Assembly (NCBI GenBank): GCA_011799875.1
Contig: CM022303.1
Location: 65,800,171 to 65,864,170, forward strand
Length of the DNA stretch: 64,000 nt
Source of the DNA: Thinopyrum elongatum
Taxonomy: Eukaryota > Streptophyta > Magnoliopsida > Poales > Poaceae
Reading direction: 5' to 3'
Shown here: positions 45,165 to 54,525 of the stretch, piece by piece
Position numbering within the stretch: the stretch's first letter is position 1
How the letters are laid out: each line of letters begins with the position of its first letter
Translations under genes and position numbers: made by a program
The notes under the pieces: generated by a model
Told to the model about the DNA's origin: nothing
What the model saw: only the letters and a program-made list of their open reading frames with translations
Database searches by the model: none

Positions 45165-46250
45165 AGATTGTTTTTAATTTTTTTTAGAAGACGTCGGAGC
45201 AGAGCATCTCGCCCAATAGCCCTAGTCGATCCAAATCGGTTCGAGGCAGAACTTGCCGGAGCAGAGCTGCTCACCCAACAACGCCGAGAGGGCCGCGTCG
45301 CGCGTCGTCATGGTCGACGGCTGGCCATGCCCTGTTGTTGTTTTGCGGCCGTGCCGGAGTGAGGAGGAGCCGCCGAAGAGAGGTGGGTGGAGCTTCACGC
45401 GGCACTGGCGAGGTGGCGGAGCTTCACGCGGTGGCGACAGAGGAGCTGCACGCTGAGCAAGATGGACAGGCGGGCGAGGGGCGCGGTGCTGGACGGACGG
45501 GCGAGGGGCGCGAAGTACGGTTGCTCGGGGACAGGAGGACGGGCAGGCGCAGCGCCGTACGGACGGGAGAGGGGCGCGGACTCCGACTGCTCGGGGAAGT
45601 GCGGACAGGCGGGCGCTGGCCGGCGGCTTGCGGCTGCTCGGGGCCGCCGGATGGGTGGGCGGGCGGGCGCTGGCGGGGCTGCGGGTGGCTGCTCGGAGGA
45701 GAAGGAAAGAGGAGGAAGCTGGCCGGCGGCGTGGGTCTGCTCGGGGAGGAGAAAGGAGGGAGCTCAGGGGATAAGGAGAGAGAGAAGAGAGGCGCGTGGG
45801 TCATTGGGGGCCGCCGGACTCGTGGATAGGTGGGGGCCGCACTCGTGCGTGGGTTGGGGCGTGTGTCCAACGGTTACGGTGGATGGGACGTGCGTTTTAG
45901 ATCTTGCCACGTCATCTATCTGCGTAGTGTGCGTGCGTTTTAGATCTTGCCACATCATCGATCCGCGTAGTGTGTTTTCTCTTTGCCGTCTGGCAAATAA
46001 AACACAGACAGCAAACCACTCACTTTGCCGTCTGCTGGACAAAATAACAAACTTTGCCGACCGCCATGGCAGGCGGCAAAGTGAGCTGTTTGCCGTATGT
46101 ATTTCTTTTGGCAGAAGGCAAAGTCTATTTTGCCGTCAGTATTCCTCTGCCGTCTGCAGTAGACGGCAAAATTTGTCTTTGCCGTCTGGCCCGATGGAAA
46201 GCTGACGACAAAGACGCCGCATGACGGCAAATTAGTTGTTTCCCGTAGTG
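45165..46250. mobile_element. CACTA-like element D (non-autonomous), boundaries approximate
   Basis: It separates two pieces of LINE B that are continuous in LINE E (38550-38620). The right end reads ttgtttcccgtagtg (inverted CACTACGGGAAACAA). Subterminal tttgccgtctg/cagacggcaaa repeats fill 45970-46240. The left end is worn (about cacggcaaag). 45230-45800 is very GC-rich with ORFs open on both strands and no recognised protein. Confidence 0.7.
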
Positions 46251-47132
46251 CACGGCCACAAATCTTATTTATAATGCCTATGCGAGTTGCCAAGTTGAGG
46301 ATTTGGTGTAGAGGGTCAATTGGAAGGGCAGAGAGGGGCGGTGAAAGGGGTCCCCTTGCCGAAGGCCTCTGCCATGCTTGATCCCTTGCCGAGGAGAATG
46401 CGTGAAGATGATGAGGAAAGTAACGCGACAATCCAATCCCTAAACTTGTTTGTGAATCCCTTGCGTTTTAGAAGATCGAGGACGTACTCCCACTTGACCA
46501 AATCAAAGGCCTTTGTGATGTCGAGCTTGAATAGAAGGGCGGGGTCCTTGCATTTGTGCCGCCGGGAAGAAAAAATTCCAAACCTACATGAAGTTGTCAT
46601 GAGTACTTATCCTATTTATGAATGCGCTCTGGGCATTGGAAACAAGGGCATCCATTGTGGTGGCATACGTATCGAGAGAACCTTGGCAATGATTTTGGCG
46701 ATTGCATGAATGAGGCTACTGGGCCTATAATCGGAGATACCTTCCACCCCCTCTTTTTTGGGCAAGAGCACAACATTGGCAGAGTTGAGCCATTGAAGAT
46801 TGGATGTGCGGAAGGAGTTGAAGCTTTGGATGGCCTGATGATGTCGTCCTTAATGAATCCCCAAAACTTCTAGAAGAAAATGCCTATGAAGACATCCGGT
46901 CGGGGGCCCTTGTCTCTGGGCATATCCTTAATGCCTCCGAAACCTCTTCCTTAGTGATGGCCGCATGAAGGTCATGCAAGTCATGTTGCTCAATGGGAGG
47001 GTCATCCCATCTAAAGTCCTTGTTGCTTGAGTCCCCTCTTCCCACGACTTCAGAGAAGTAGTCATGAATGATCTTCTCCATTTCCCCATGTTTGGTTACC
47101 CAACCCTGTGCATGCTTGATCCTATGGATGTG
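46251..47132 (-). pseudogene. LINE B reverse transcriptase N-terminal half
   Basis: Frames: 47138-46884 reads WVTKHGEMEKIIHDYFSEVV and ITKEEVSEALRICPETRAPD, the linker before the RT. The 46740-46620 region corresponds to the LLPKKEG...SDYRPISL part with frame breaks. 46600-46316 reads FKLDITKAFDLVKWEYVLDL and KFRDWIVALLSSSSSRILL. It matches LINE E closely. Confidence 0.87.
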
Positions 47133-47144
47133 GAACATACTGTT

Positions 47145-47690
47145 GAAATTATGACGAATGTGTGTATGTATAGGTTATGTGTTGGACTAGTAGTAGTACA
47201 TTTTACGTTGCGATAAGGTACTATAGAGTGTGTGGACAGGATATGGATATAGTTTGAGCCGACACACATAAATTTAAACAGCTGCCCACGGAACTTGTAT
47301 TAGTACTGTCAACGCATGAGGTTGTTTAACTTTTTTGATGGAGATCTAGCCATCCACATGGAAAAAACTGACTGAGTTATAGAGACAGAGCTTGGGATGA
47401 TAAGTTTTAAAGAGAAGCATCCGTAGTCATTGCCGCAAGGATGTAGGCCTCAGCCGTACCTTGTCAACAAATACGCTCTTCCACTTCAGCTTTCTTTCTA
47501 AAAAGTAACTCAGTGTTGCAACTTCGTCATGGGAGATTAGATATGGCATCATGTCATGGGGCCCACTTCTTTTGACAATTAATACATGTTGTATTCATGA
47601 TTCCTTCTCTGGAATTTGAAAAAATGATCCTATAGGGGAACACACTTTATCAATTTTGCATAAATATCCATTTTTCACATTCTCCGTGCA
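47145..47690. repeat. Duplicated low-copy segment, copy B part 2
   Basis: The part 47295-47410 matches 10610-10725 (cttgtattagtact, T run, gatggaga, catgg.aaa, gagaca..gcttggga). The remainder, 47420-47690, is low-copy DNA without a recognised gene; it continues at 48662 after a LINE insertion. Confidence 0.6.
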
Positions 47691-47705
47691 GGTATGTCGA
47701 CAATC
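47691..47705. repeat. Target-site duplication of LINE D, left (15 bp)
   Basis: ggtatgtcgacaatc occurs here and again at 48647-48661, immediately after the LINE D tail; the base before each is also a. This is a perfect 15-16-bp TSD. Confidence 0.95.
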
Positions 47706-48646
47706 ACAAGAGTGATACTATCGCCACCGTAATGGAATCATTTCCGCCAAATGTGACATTCAGAAGGGATTTATTTGGACCCAGACTACAATCGTGAAAC
47801 ATCCTGCTCCAGCGGTTGTCTACGGTGCAATTGTCACATGGGTCTGATGTATTCCGATGGAACCTACATGAGAATGGACAGTTCTCAGTGGAGTCTATGT
47901 ATAGAGCGTTAATCCAGTCTGATGTGCCAGTTGATAATAACAAGAAGATCTGGAAGATGAAGATACCGCTTAAGAATAAAATCTTCGCATGGTATCTTCG
48001 TCGCGGAGTCATTCTTACTAAAGATAACCTTATTAAGAGGAATTGGCATGGAAGTCCGCAATGTGTCTTTTGTCACCATGATGAGACAATAAAACATTTA
48101 TTCTTCCAATGCAAATTGGCTCGTTCTATATGGTCAGTCATCCAAATAGCTTCTGGCTTGTATCCTCCTTGTAGTGTTGCTAATGTATTTGGCAACTGGC
48201 TACATGGGATTGATCACAGGTTTAGAACCCTTCTCAGGGTGGGAGCGCTTGCTGTTATTTGATCACTTTGGCTGTGTAGAAATGATAAGGTTTTTAATGA
48301 TAAAAGTACTTCTCTTATGCAGGTTATCTACAGATGTACCGGGACTCTTCGTTTATGGTCCTCTCTACAACGCGTGGAGAATCGAGACCTGTTTATGGAG
48401 GTGTGTACACGATTGGAGACTACAGCGAGGGATACTTTTACTCAACATGGGTGGCAGCATGATCTTAGGATTGGCCCCCCTCCGCTTTAGGCGTTATACG
48501 GATACTACATGTTTTCCTTGTATTTCGCCTTTTTATTTTTTTTATTTAGATGAGAGGACATTGTTTAGCTGTGTGCATCTTAGCTATGCAGAGGCCGAGT
48601 ATAATGCTTAAATCTTTTAAGTAATAAAGCGCCCCTTTTTGAAAAA
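47706..48646 (+). mobile_element. LINE D, 941 bp, 5' truncated, perfect TSD
   Basis: It is a 3' fragment of an L1-type LINE inserted by target-primed reverse transcription: perfect 15-bp TSD, 5' truncation, and a short tail (gaaaaa). It is the same subfamily as LINE F (37109-38160): both have LTKDNLIKR before the zinc finger. Confidence 0.93.
47715..48490 (+). pseudogene. LINE D zf-RVT and C-terminus, one nonsense codon
   Basis: The frame 47816-48262 reads GSDVFRWNLHENGQFSVESM, KIPLKNKIFAWYLRRGVILT and CVFCHHDETIKHLFFQCK (C-x2-C...H-x4-C), then VGALAVI. A TGA (48260-48262) stands where W is expected, and the same frame continues SLWLCRNDKVFNDKSTSLMQ to about 48488. So the fragment is nearly intact but lacks the RT. 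Confidence 0.88.
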
Positions 48647-48661
48647 GGTATGTCGACAATC

Positions 48662-49632
48662 TCTCACGTGTCAATATTGTAGCCAAGCATGCTGGGATCT
48701 TCTCCATGGAATAAAAACGGCTGCACTTTCTAAGGCTTGCAGATGATCTGGACAAATCAGGTGTGTGGATGCTGGATCCGCAGTATCCATAGGATTTTTG
48801 CTGGGCTTGCACGTTTCTCAATGAGACATAATCAGGTCTATACATGTTAGATTTGCAGCAGAGGATTTTCCTGTTGAATTTTCATGGTATCTCAGTGGGC
48901 ACACAAACAGAAGCCAATCAGGACCACGACTGTTGTCCATGTACTCTTTCAGTATCTTCTAAAATCTCAACTTATTAGCAAGAAAACCAATCATAAGTTC
49001 AGTAGTGAGTGTACACTCATACCACCTTCAGAAAGATGCATATGGTTTAGAGATATATAAAGAGATAGAGCGGGACGTGTTCTAAACGTCAACTAATTTA
49101 GCAGGGCGATAAGTGTGATGGTGCTGAATGGCGTGTTAGATCATGCGGAGTAGCAATTAGTGTTTCTCACACGGGCCAGATGCACATGCTTTTCAGCAGT
49201 TCACCTACCAGTCACACGTATATGTTGGGATATACAATCGTTTTTGGTTTGGTCTAAATTCTCGTCTCGTTTTCACTGAGAGACAATTCTTGTCAAACTT
49301 TGTATTTTGGTTTTTGTCTCTTGGTCCCCTACATTTTGCATTCCATATGTCCACTATTCTTGGATGAACTCCTCGTTTCAAAGTTTACCATAATCCTCAT
49401 TTATGTCACATTCATTCTAACCTGAGATATACGAATAGCTACATGTACCTGACAAGGGACAATTGACATGTTGATGGGGCAAAATAACCTGAAAGAAAGA
49501 ATAAAAAGTGGAGCTCTCTGGTAAGAAAACCAAAAAAGTGAACCTAATCTGGAATCGCCTGCTATTATTGGGGCTTCGTCGACGATATATGCAGTAATAT
49601 AGTTTTTGTCCTGTCAGTTAGTCCCTACTCTC
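48662..49632. repeat. Low-copy segment, related to 50540-51050
   Basis: Shared text with 50540-51050 includes atcaggtctat..atg.t.gatttgc.gcag, ctctttcagt.tcttctaaaatctcaac, gatgcatat..atggtttagagatatataaagaga and gataagtgtga. Within it a motif of about 72 bases occurs twice (about 48752 and 48825). ORFs are not conserved between copies. It may be the flank of a duplicated gene. Confidence 0.6.
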
Positions 49633-50014
49633 TGTTGGAATTGTGTAGAATATATGGTATAAGATAGGTGACAGTAGGACTCTGAGTTATATTGTGTTTA
49701 CAACGTATGAAGTCATGTCCTAGCTAGTAGGACACTTGTATCCTAGGACTCTTATATAATGAGAGGATAAACACACCAAGTTACCTGTGCCAACATAGTA
49801 GCACAGGCACGTAAGGGGGAGCCGTCGGCGTGTGCTGACGCCCGGGTGGCCGGTGTATTTATTGTGACGGTGTCACAAAGAGGAGCGCCCATAGTCATGG
49901 CCCAGAGATGTAGTCGAGTTCGATGAATCTCATTAACAAATTTTGGTATCGTGCCTCGTATGATTGCTTGGTCTTTGAATAATCGACGGACATGCCTTGG
50001 ATTTAATTCTAACA
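49633..50014 (+). mobile_element. Solo LTR, 382 bp, TSD ctctc
   Basis: It starts tgttggaattgtgtag at 49633 and ends tttaattctaaca at 50014. Flanks ctctc (49628-49632 and 50015-50019) match perfectly. A TATA-like cttatataatgag near 49751 on + gives the orientation. The short LTR and its ends suggest a Copia family. No internal sequence. Confidence 0.92.
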
Positions 50015-50073
50015 CTCTCCTCTGCAACCAGGACTATATATGTTGCATCGGCTTCTGGCAGACCGTGATGTTG

Positions 50074-50240
50074 CTACATCTTGGTCCGGTACATGCTCCC
50101 CATGACGACGTCAACGGCTGCCAGCTCCGACATCAGGTTCTCTAGAATCCGCTGAAATGATCCCGCGATTTCCGGCCGCATGGACATTACAAAGTGGCCA
50201 GCATTAGGGAGCGAGAGCATGCCGAGCTCCCTCTGGGCCT
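50074..50240 (-). CDS. Possible terminal exon of an unrecognised gene
   Basis: After a candidate acceptor (gaatttag at about 50241-50248) the - strand is open for about 55 codons: QRELGMLSLPNAGHFVMSMR, then PEIAGSFQRILENLMSELAA, VDVVMGSMYRTKM and TAG (50076-50074). The composition is protein-like and unlike the AT-rich surroundings. I recognise no family; the NAGHF phrase also occurs in alpha/beta hydrolases, but this is too short to tell. No upstream exon is evident to the right; a solo LTR lies just 60 bases downstream. Confidence 0.3.
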
Positions 50241-51085
50241 AAATTCACTGATGGAAAAATAAATAAGGAAATATATAATTTGTATGTACGAAAATATATT
50301 TTTTTGGATGGTTACAAGATTAATAATAAATAAATTATTTAGACGAGTGACTATTTTTTTACGCTGGATATATTCATAGAAAGGAAGAAGTATCACACGG
50401 TTAATAAATTATTCAATACAAGTGAAAACGAAACAAGTAGTTGACTTCACTCTGGTGCTCTACACACTTCGATTTATGTTGCCTCTGACACACAAACTGA
50501 GCTCTACTCAACAGGACACGGTCCAATCAAACGAACTGAGTACTTCTCAGCTGGACAGAATCAGGTCTATGGATGATGGATTTGCGGCAGGACATATTTC
50601 TGCTGTCCCAGTGGCCGCTCTTGTCCATGACCCTCCGAGCGAAACTGCTCTTGTCCATGTCCTCTTTCAGTTTCTTCTAAAATCTCAACTCGTCACCAAG
50701 AAAACTCGTAAACGTTTCGCAAGGAGTGTATACTTATAAGCTGATGACCAACTGAAGGAACACCAGCAGAAAAGATGCATATATATGGTTTAGAGATATA
50801 TAAAGAGACCATGGCAGTGTTCAGAATACCTGTTACACTAGCAGTGTGATAAGTGTGAAACGGCTGAATAGTGTTGTAGCTCATGAGTAAATGTGTTTCC
50901 CGTATTGACCCACTGCACATTCTTTTCTGTTGTTCACATGCTGATCAGATTTATGCGTTGGGTAAATAATCATTTTCCTTCTGAACTAAGATCTCAGGTC
51001 CTTTTCGCTGGGAGGTAAAGTTCCATTTTTCTCCGAACTACTAATAGTGGACGAAAGTAGAGAATGGCTTGTTGCTCTTCTATTA
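50241..51085. repeat. Low-copy segment, related to 48700-49270
   Basis: 50540-51050 aligns by eye with 48700-49270 (see that entry). The + strand frame 50422-50739 is open for 105 codons but the matching frame in the other copy is not, so I do not call it a gene. 50241-50420 is AT-rich with nothing recognised. Confidence 0.5.
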
Positions 51086-53219
51086 CTAGTAAATGCAGAT
51101 GTGCAATGCACATTAATACTATACAGTATATCAATTGGATAAAGATAATAGGTAAGATAACATTTTCTTGTTAGTTGTGTGATTAGTGTTGACGGTGATA
51201 TTTGGTATGTTATTTATTGCATGTTAAACATGTTGAGCGATCATCATTGGAGCAATCTGGGTGCATCTGATACTACCTTGTTTCATGGCTGAGATTAATT
51301 GAATCTGCTCCTTAGGGTCTTTTTATATTGGTAAAGATGCATTTGTTTTGTATGTCTTTCCTTTTGAAGTACCAAGCTAGTTCTCAACAAATTCTGTAAA
51401 AGGTGAGCTTGTTATTTTAATCATAATCCTTCTCCATGGCGAAAGAGGAAACCTACAGAGAGGTTCCGCCACCCGAATTAAGTGTGGTTTACTCTGCAAG
51501 CGAGGCCTGATGGTTTGGTCAATGATCTATATAATCTTGCAAACTGCTATCTGTAAGACTTGGGAGTTTCCATTGGTGTATTATTATTGGAATAAGAAAG
51601 TACGCATGGACGCGGATATCGTACACATTTCTCGTCTCCGTTCTTCTGTTCTGTATTATCTATTGGCTGATGTTATTGTTATTATCATGAATTGCATAGT
51701 TCATTTTCTTATAATCATCAATCCACTGATATTATTGTTGAAGTTGGTGGCTCCTGTAATGGTGAAAACTGTAGTAGATTTATATTGATCGTGCATCTGA
51801 TACTACCTTGAAGTTTGTTATTGAAGAAAGAACTGGAGAAACTTTATTTATGTTGTGATACTTGATGATACTACAACATCACTTGTAAACATTGTCGAAA
51901 ACAATCAATTACTCCCTGTAAAATATCAGCTCATTTTCTCAAGGAGGTAATGTTGCATCTCATTTATTTCTGAACACTGCACGGAATGGAGGAAAGCAAG
52001 CATATATTATTTTGAATGTCACCAATATAAGCAGATATAAATACTCTGAAGGTATGGAGAGAAGTTGGTGGCTGCCAGAGACAAAGCCTTCAGTTAAATC
52101 GTCAATGTTATTTGATACCGGGTCACATGCTTCTTTGTCAAAAATATAACTGAATTACTGAAAGCAAGCATATTTTATTTTGATTTTTTACAAAATTTCT
52201 TAGGTTTGATTCTAATTTGAGTAGCAAAAGCGAATCTAGAAATTAATGGTTAACTACCCGGTTATATGACATGGTTAATGCACCAGGTAGGAGGTGGGCA
52301 GCAACCTAGCACGTTTGAGTTGGCGGGGAGAGCAAAAATTTAAAGTAAAAATATCATGACCATAATAGTGTTAACCATGAGTTGGCAGAGTTTTGTAGAC
52401 TTTGTTCTTCTTCTGACTGTTAGCTTGATCATTCTCCTGGATGTGTTGCACAAATTATAGGTGCGGAGCTCGATTGCTCATTATTTGGTCCATAAACCAT
52501 TCTCTAAATAAAAAGATATGCAGGACCAGTGAGATCTTCTGCTCTTATTTTTCTCTCTTTTATTAGAATACAAAGGTCAGATGTTCCTTTCTTAGTTGAC
52601 CAACTGGTGCAAATCCGGAATTTTGCATACATGACACATCTCAGTAAAGTTCATATATATTTCAGACAAGACAAGGCCTAAACTCAGTTTTGACACATAT
52701 ACTCACTAAGTGCAAACAGAAAGCTAGGAACTAGTTCATCTCCAATTCTTTGCAGCATACATGTCTACAAATGTTAACTACTGAAGCTTTGGATTTCATA
52801 CATCTACACTTCATACTCTAGAGAGGAAATAAAAACCCTAGCTTGGCATGCGTGTATTCTGCACACAAGTGCGAAAAACTGATAAAACCCCCTTCAAACA
52901 TAGACCTCATAAAACCATTATCCGAATTGCCAAGACAAATATAAAAGCTGGTCAGTTTCCTCTAAAATCTCAAGTGGTACGCACAACTTATGTTTATATA
53001 TAGGCCTCATTATCTGCAAAAAATAATAATTGGATGATAAATTATTCATCCTAATTACTGATGAAATAAGAAGGGGCCTAAAAGGATAGTGCAAACAGAA
53101 ATGGTGAAATATCAGTCCATTTATATGCTGAGCCCATCCCTAAGAAACTTATCAAGGGAAACATGCGGCAAGTATGACACCAGGTTATACAGTTTATGAG
53201 CAGTACTATTAGCACTTAA
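51086..53219 (-). other. AT-rich DNA, possible Helitron 3' end at 51086
   Basis: On the - strand at 51110-51086 a short palindrome gtgcattgcac is followed by atctgcattta and CTAG, then T: the layout of a Helitron 3' end. No matching 5' end (A|TCTCTAC-like) was found to the right. Phrases gtgcatctgatactacctt repeat at about 51261 and 51790. The ORF 51510-51788 is not recognised. 52500-53219 shows nothing. Confidence 0.3.
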
Positions 53220-53239
53220 ATATTTTCTTGATGTGTGAG

Positions 53240-53694
53240 AGATAAGATGTCCGTACGGAACCTTTGAGCGACAACCGCGACCAAGCTCCCACGCTACCTA
53301 CCCCGCTCCTAGGCGCCGCCGGCTTCCCTGCCGATGGCGTGGCCGTGCCCCCGCCGCCCGGCTGAGGTATCCACCGGCCCAAACTCAACACCCCCGCGCC
53401 ATGGCATCCCCTCCAAACCACGCCTCCTCGGAGCGGGTGTGTTTCACGGACGTGGGGTCCCCCCTCACCTTGCCCTCAAGATCTTTTGCCGACATGGTCC
53501 GCTCGACGCCTTCACTGCCTACCCCGGCGCCTTCAACGCCTACTCAGCCAGGGCCGCGCCTTCAATCCATTGTGGTGGTGGGTGGGCACAGCAAGGCCGT
53601 TGTTCCGCGCGTGCCTGCGAGCTCGCAGGAGCCTAGCCGCGCAGTTTCATCGGAATGGCAAGAGGTCAGGCACAAGGGCTGGAAAGGAGGGCAC
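53240..53694 (+). pseudogene. LINE C, 5' UTR and start of ORF1, cut by CACTA C
   Basis: GC-rich leader (53255-53402), then ATG at 53401: MASPPNHASSERVCFTDVGS, a proline/serine/threonine-rich stretch, and SSEWQEVRHKGWKGG at about 53650. The EWQEV motif in a Pro/Ser-rich N-terminus is what I know from ORF1 (gag-like) proteins of grass L1 LINEs, upstream of a CCHC knuckle. The frame is broken at 53695, where CACTA C begins, and the rest would lie beyond the window. Confidence 0.55.
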
Positions 53695-53719
53695 CACTAC
53701 CGGAATCGAGCCCTATGCC

Positions 53720-54265
53720 GACGGCCCAGGTCGTCGGCATAGCCCTGATTCCCGTCGGGACAGGCCTATGCTGACGGCCCCCGTCGGCATAGGGCCGTCG
53801 GCAACATATGCGTCGGCGTATCCCCGTAGGCCGTCGGCGTAGAAAGGCTGTCGGCATAGTTGCTATCCCGACGGCGTCCGTACATCTATGCCGACGGCCT
53901 CGGCCGTCGGCAACGTCCCTAGCCTAACGGTGGGTGTCGGCACCGCCGTCAAGTGCTGCCCAACACGGAGGCGCCACGTGCCGTCGGCTTAGCTATGCCA
54001 CGTGGCGCCTCCGCGTTGCTCCTGGAACAGGGCTATGCTGACGGCCGAGCCGTCGGCATAGCTGCCACGTGGCTACTACTGGGCACTCCTGGGGCAGGTC
54101 TATGCCGACGGCCCAGCCGTCGGCGTAGTTTAAATCTATGCCGACGGCTAAGCCGTCGGCATAGACCTGCCCCAGGAGTGCCCAGTAGCCGCCACGTGGC
54201 AGCTATGCCAACGGCCTAGCCGTCGGCGTAGTTTAGCTCTATGCCGACGGCAAGGCCGTCGGCAT
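53720..54265. repeat. CACTA C subterminal repeats with an 80-bp foldback
   Basis: More than ten copies of tatgccgacggc or its inverse lie here. Within them, 54033-54113 and 54152-54230 are near-perfect reverse complements (ctatg..gacggc, gctgccacgtggc, actgggcactcctggggcag against its inverse). Together they form a foldback of about 80-bp arms around a 38-base loop. Confidence 0.85.
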
Positions 54266-54384
54266 AGTTTCTGTCTGTTTTTTCTTTCTTTTTTCTGTTT
54301 CTTTTCAGTTCAATTCAATTCAATATATACAGCACATATGCAAATAGACAAACTGATCACAGATGCATAGACAAACTGAGCATC

Positions 54385-54492
54385 ACAAAGCATAAGCATC
54401 TCACAACATAAGAATCATCTCACAACATAAGAAGCATCTCACAACATAAGAAGCATCTTACAAGCATAAGCATCTCACAACATAAGAAGCAT
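54385..54492 (+). repeat. Minisatellite catctcacaacataagaag
   Basis: About five or six units of roughly 20 bases (gcatctcacaacataagaa) with small changes lie just downstream of the second gene of CACTA C. Confidence 0.85.
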
Positions 54493-54525
54493 CAAGTGTA
54501 TCATCACCACAAGTCACCCAAAGGC

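Larger units (their letters stand above)
43073..47132 (-). mobile_element. L1-type LINE B, 5' truncated, hit by a solo LTR and a CACTA
   Basis: This is a - strand LINE with its poly-A (T run) at 43071-43076 and a 5' truncation at 47132. Order on - is pre-RT linker, RT, a solo LTR, then zf-RVT and C-terminus. A 12-bp TSD with one mismatch surrounds it. Own length after removing the two insertions is about 2.4 kb. Confidence 0.88.

Noticed and set aside
45168..46205. ORFs of 148-272 codons
   Set aside because: They lie within CACTA D in GC-rich low-complexity sequence; the + strand one runs on into the subterminal repeats, so it is not a gene.
50422..50739. 105-codon ORF as a gene
   Set aside because: The related segment at 48700-48960 has stops and changes in that frame, and I recognise no domain.
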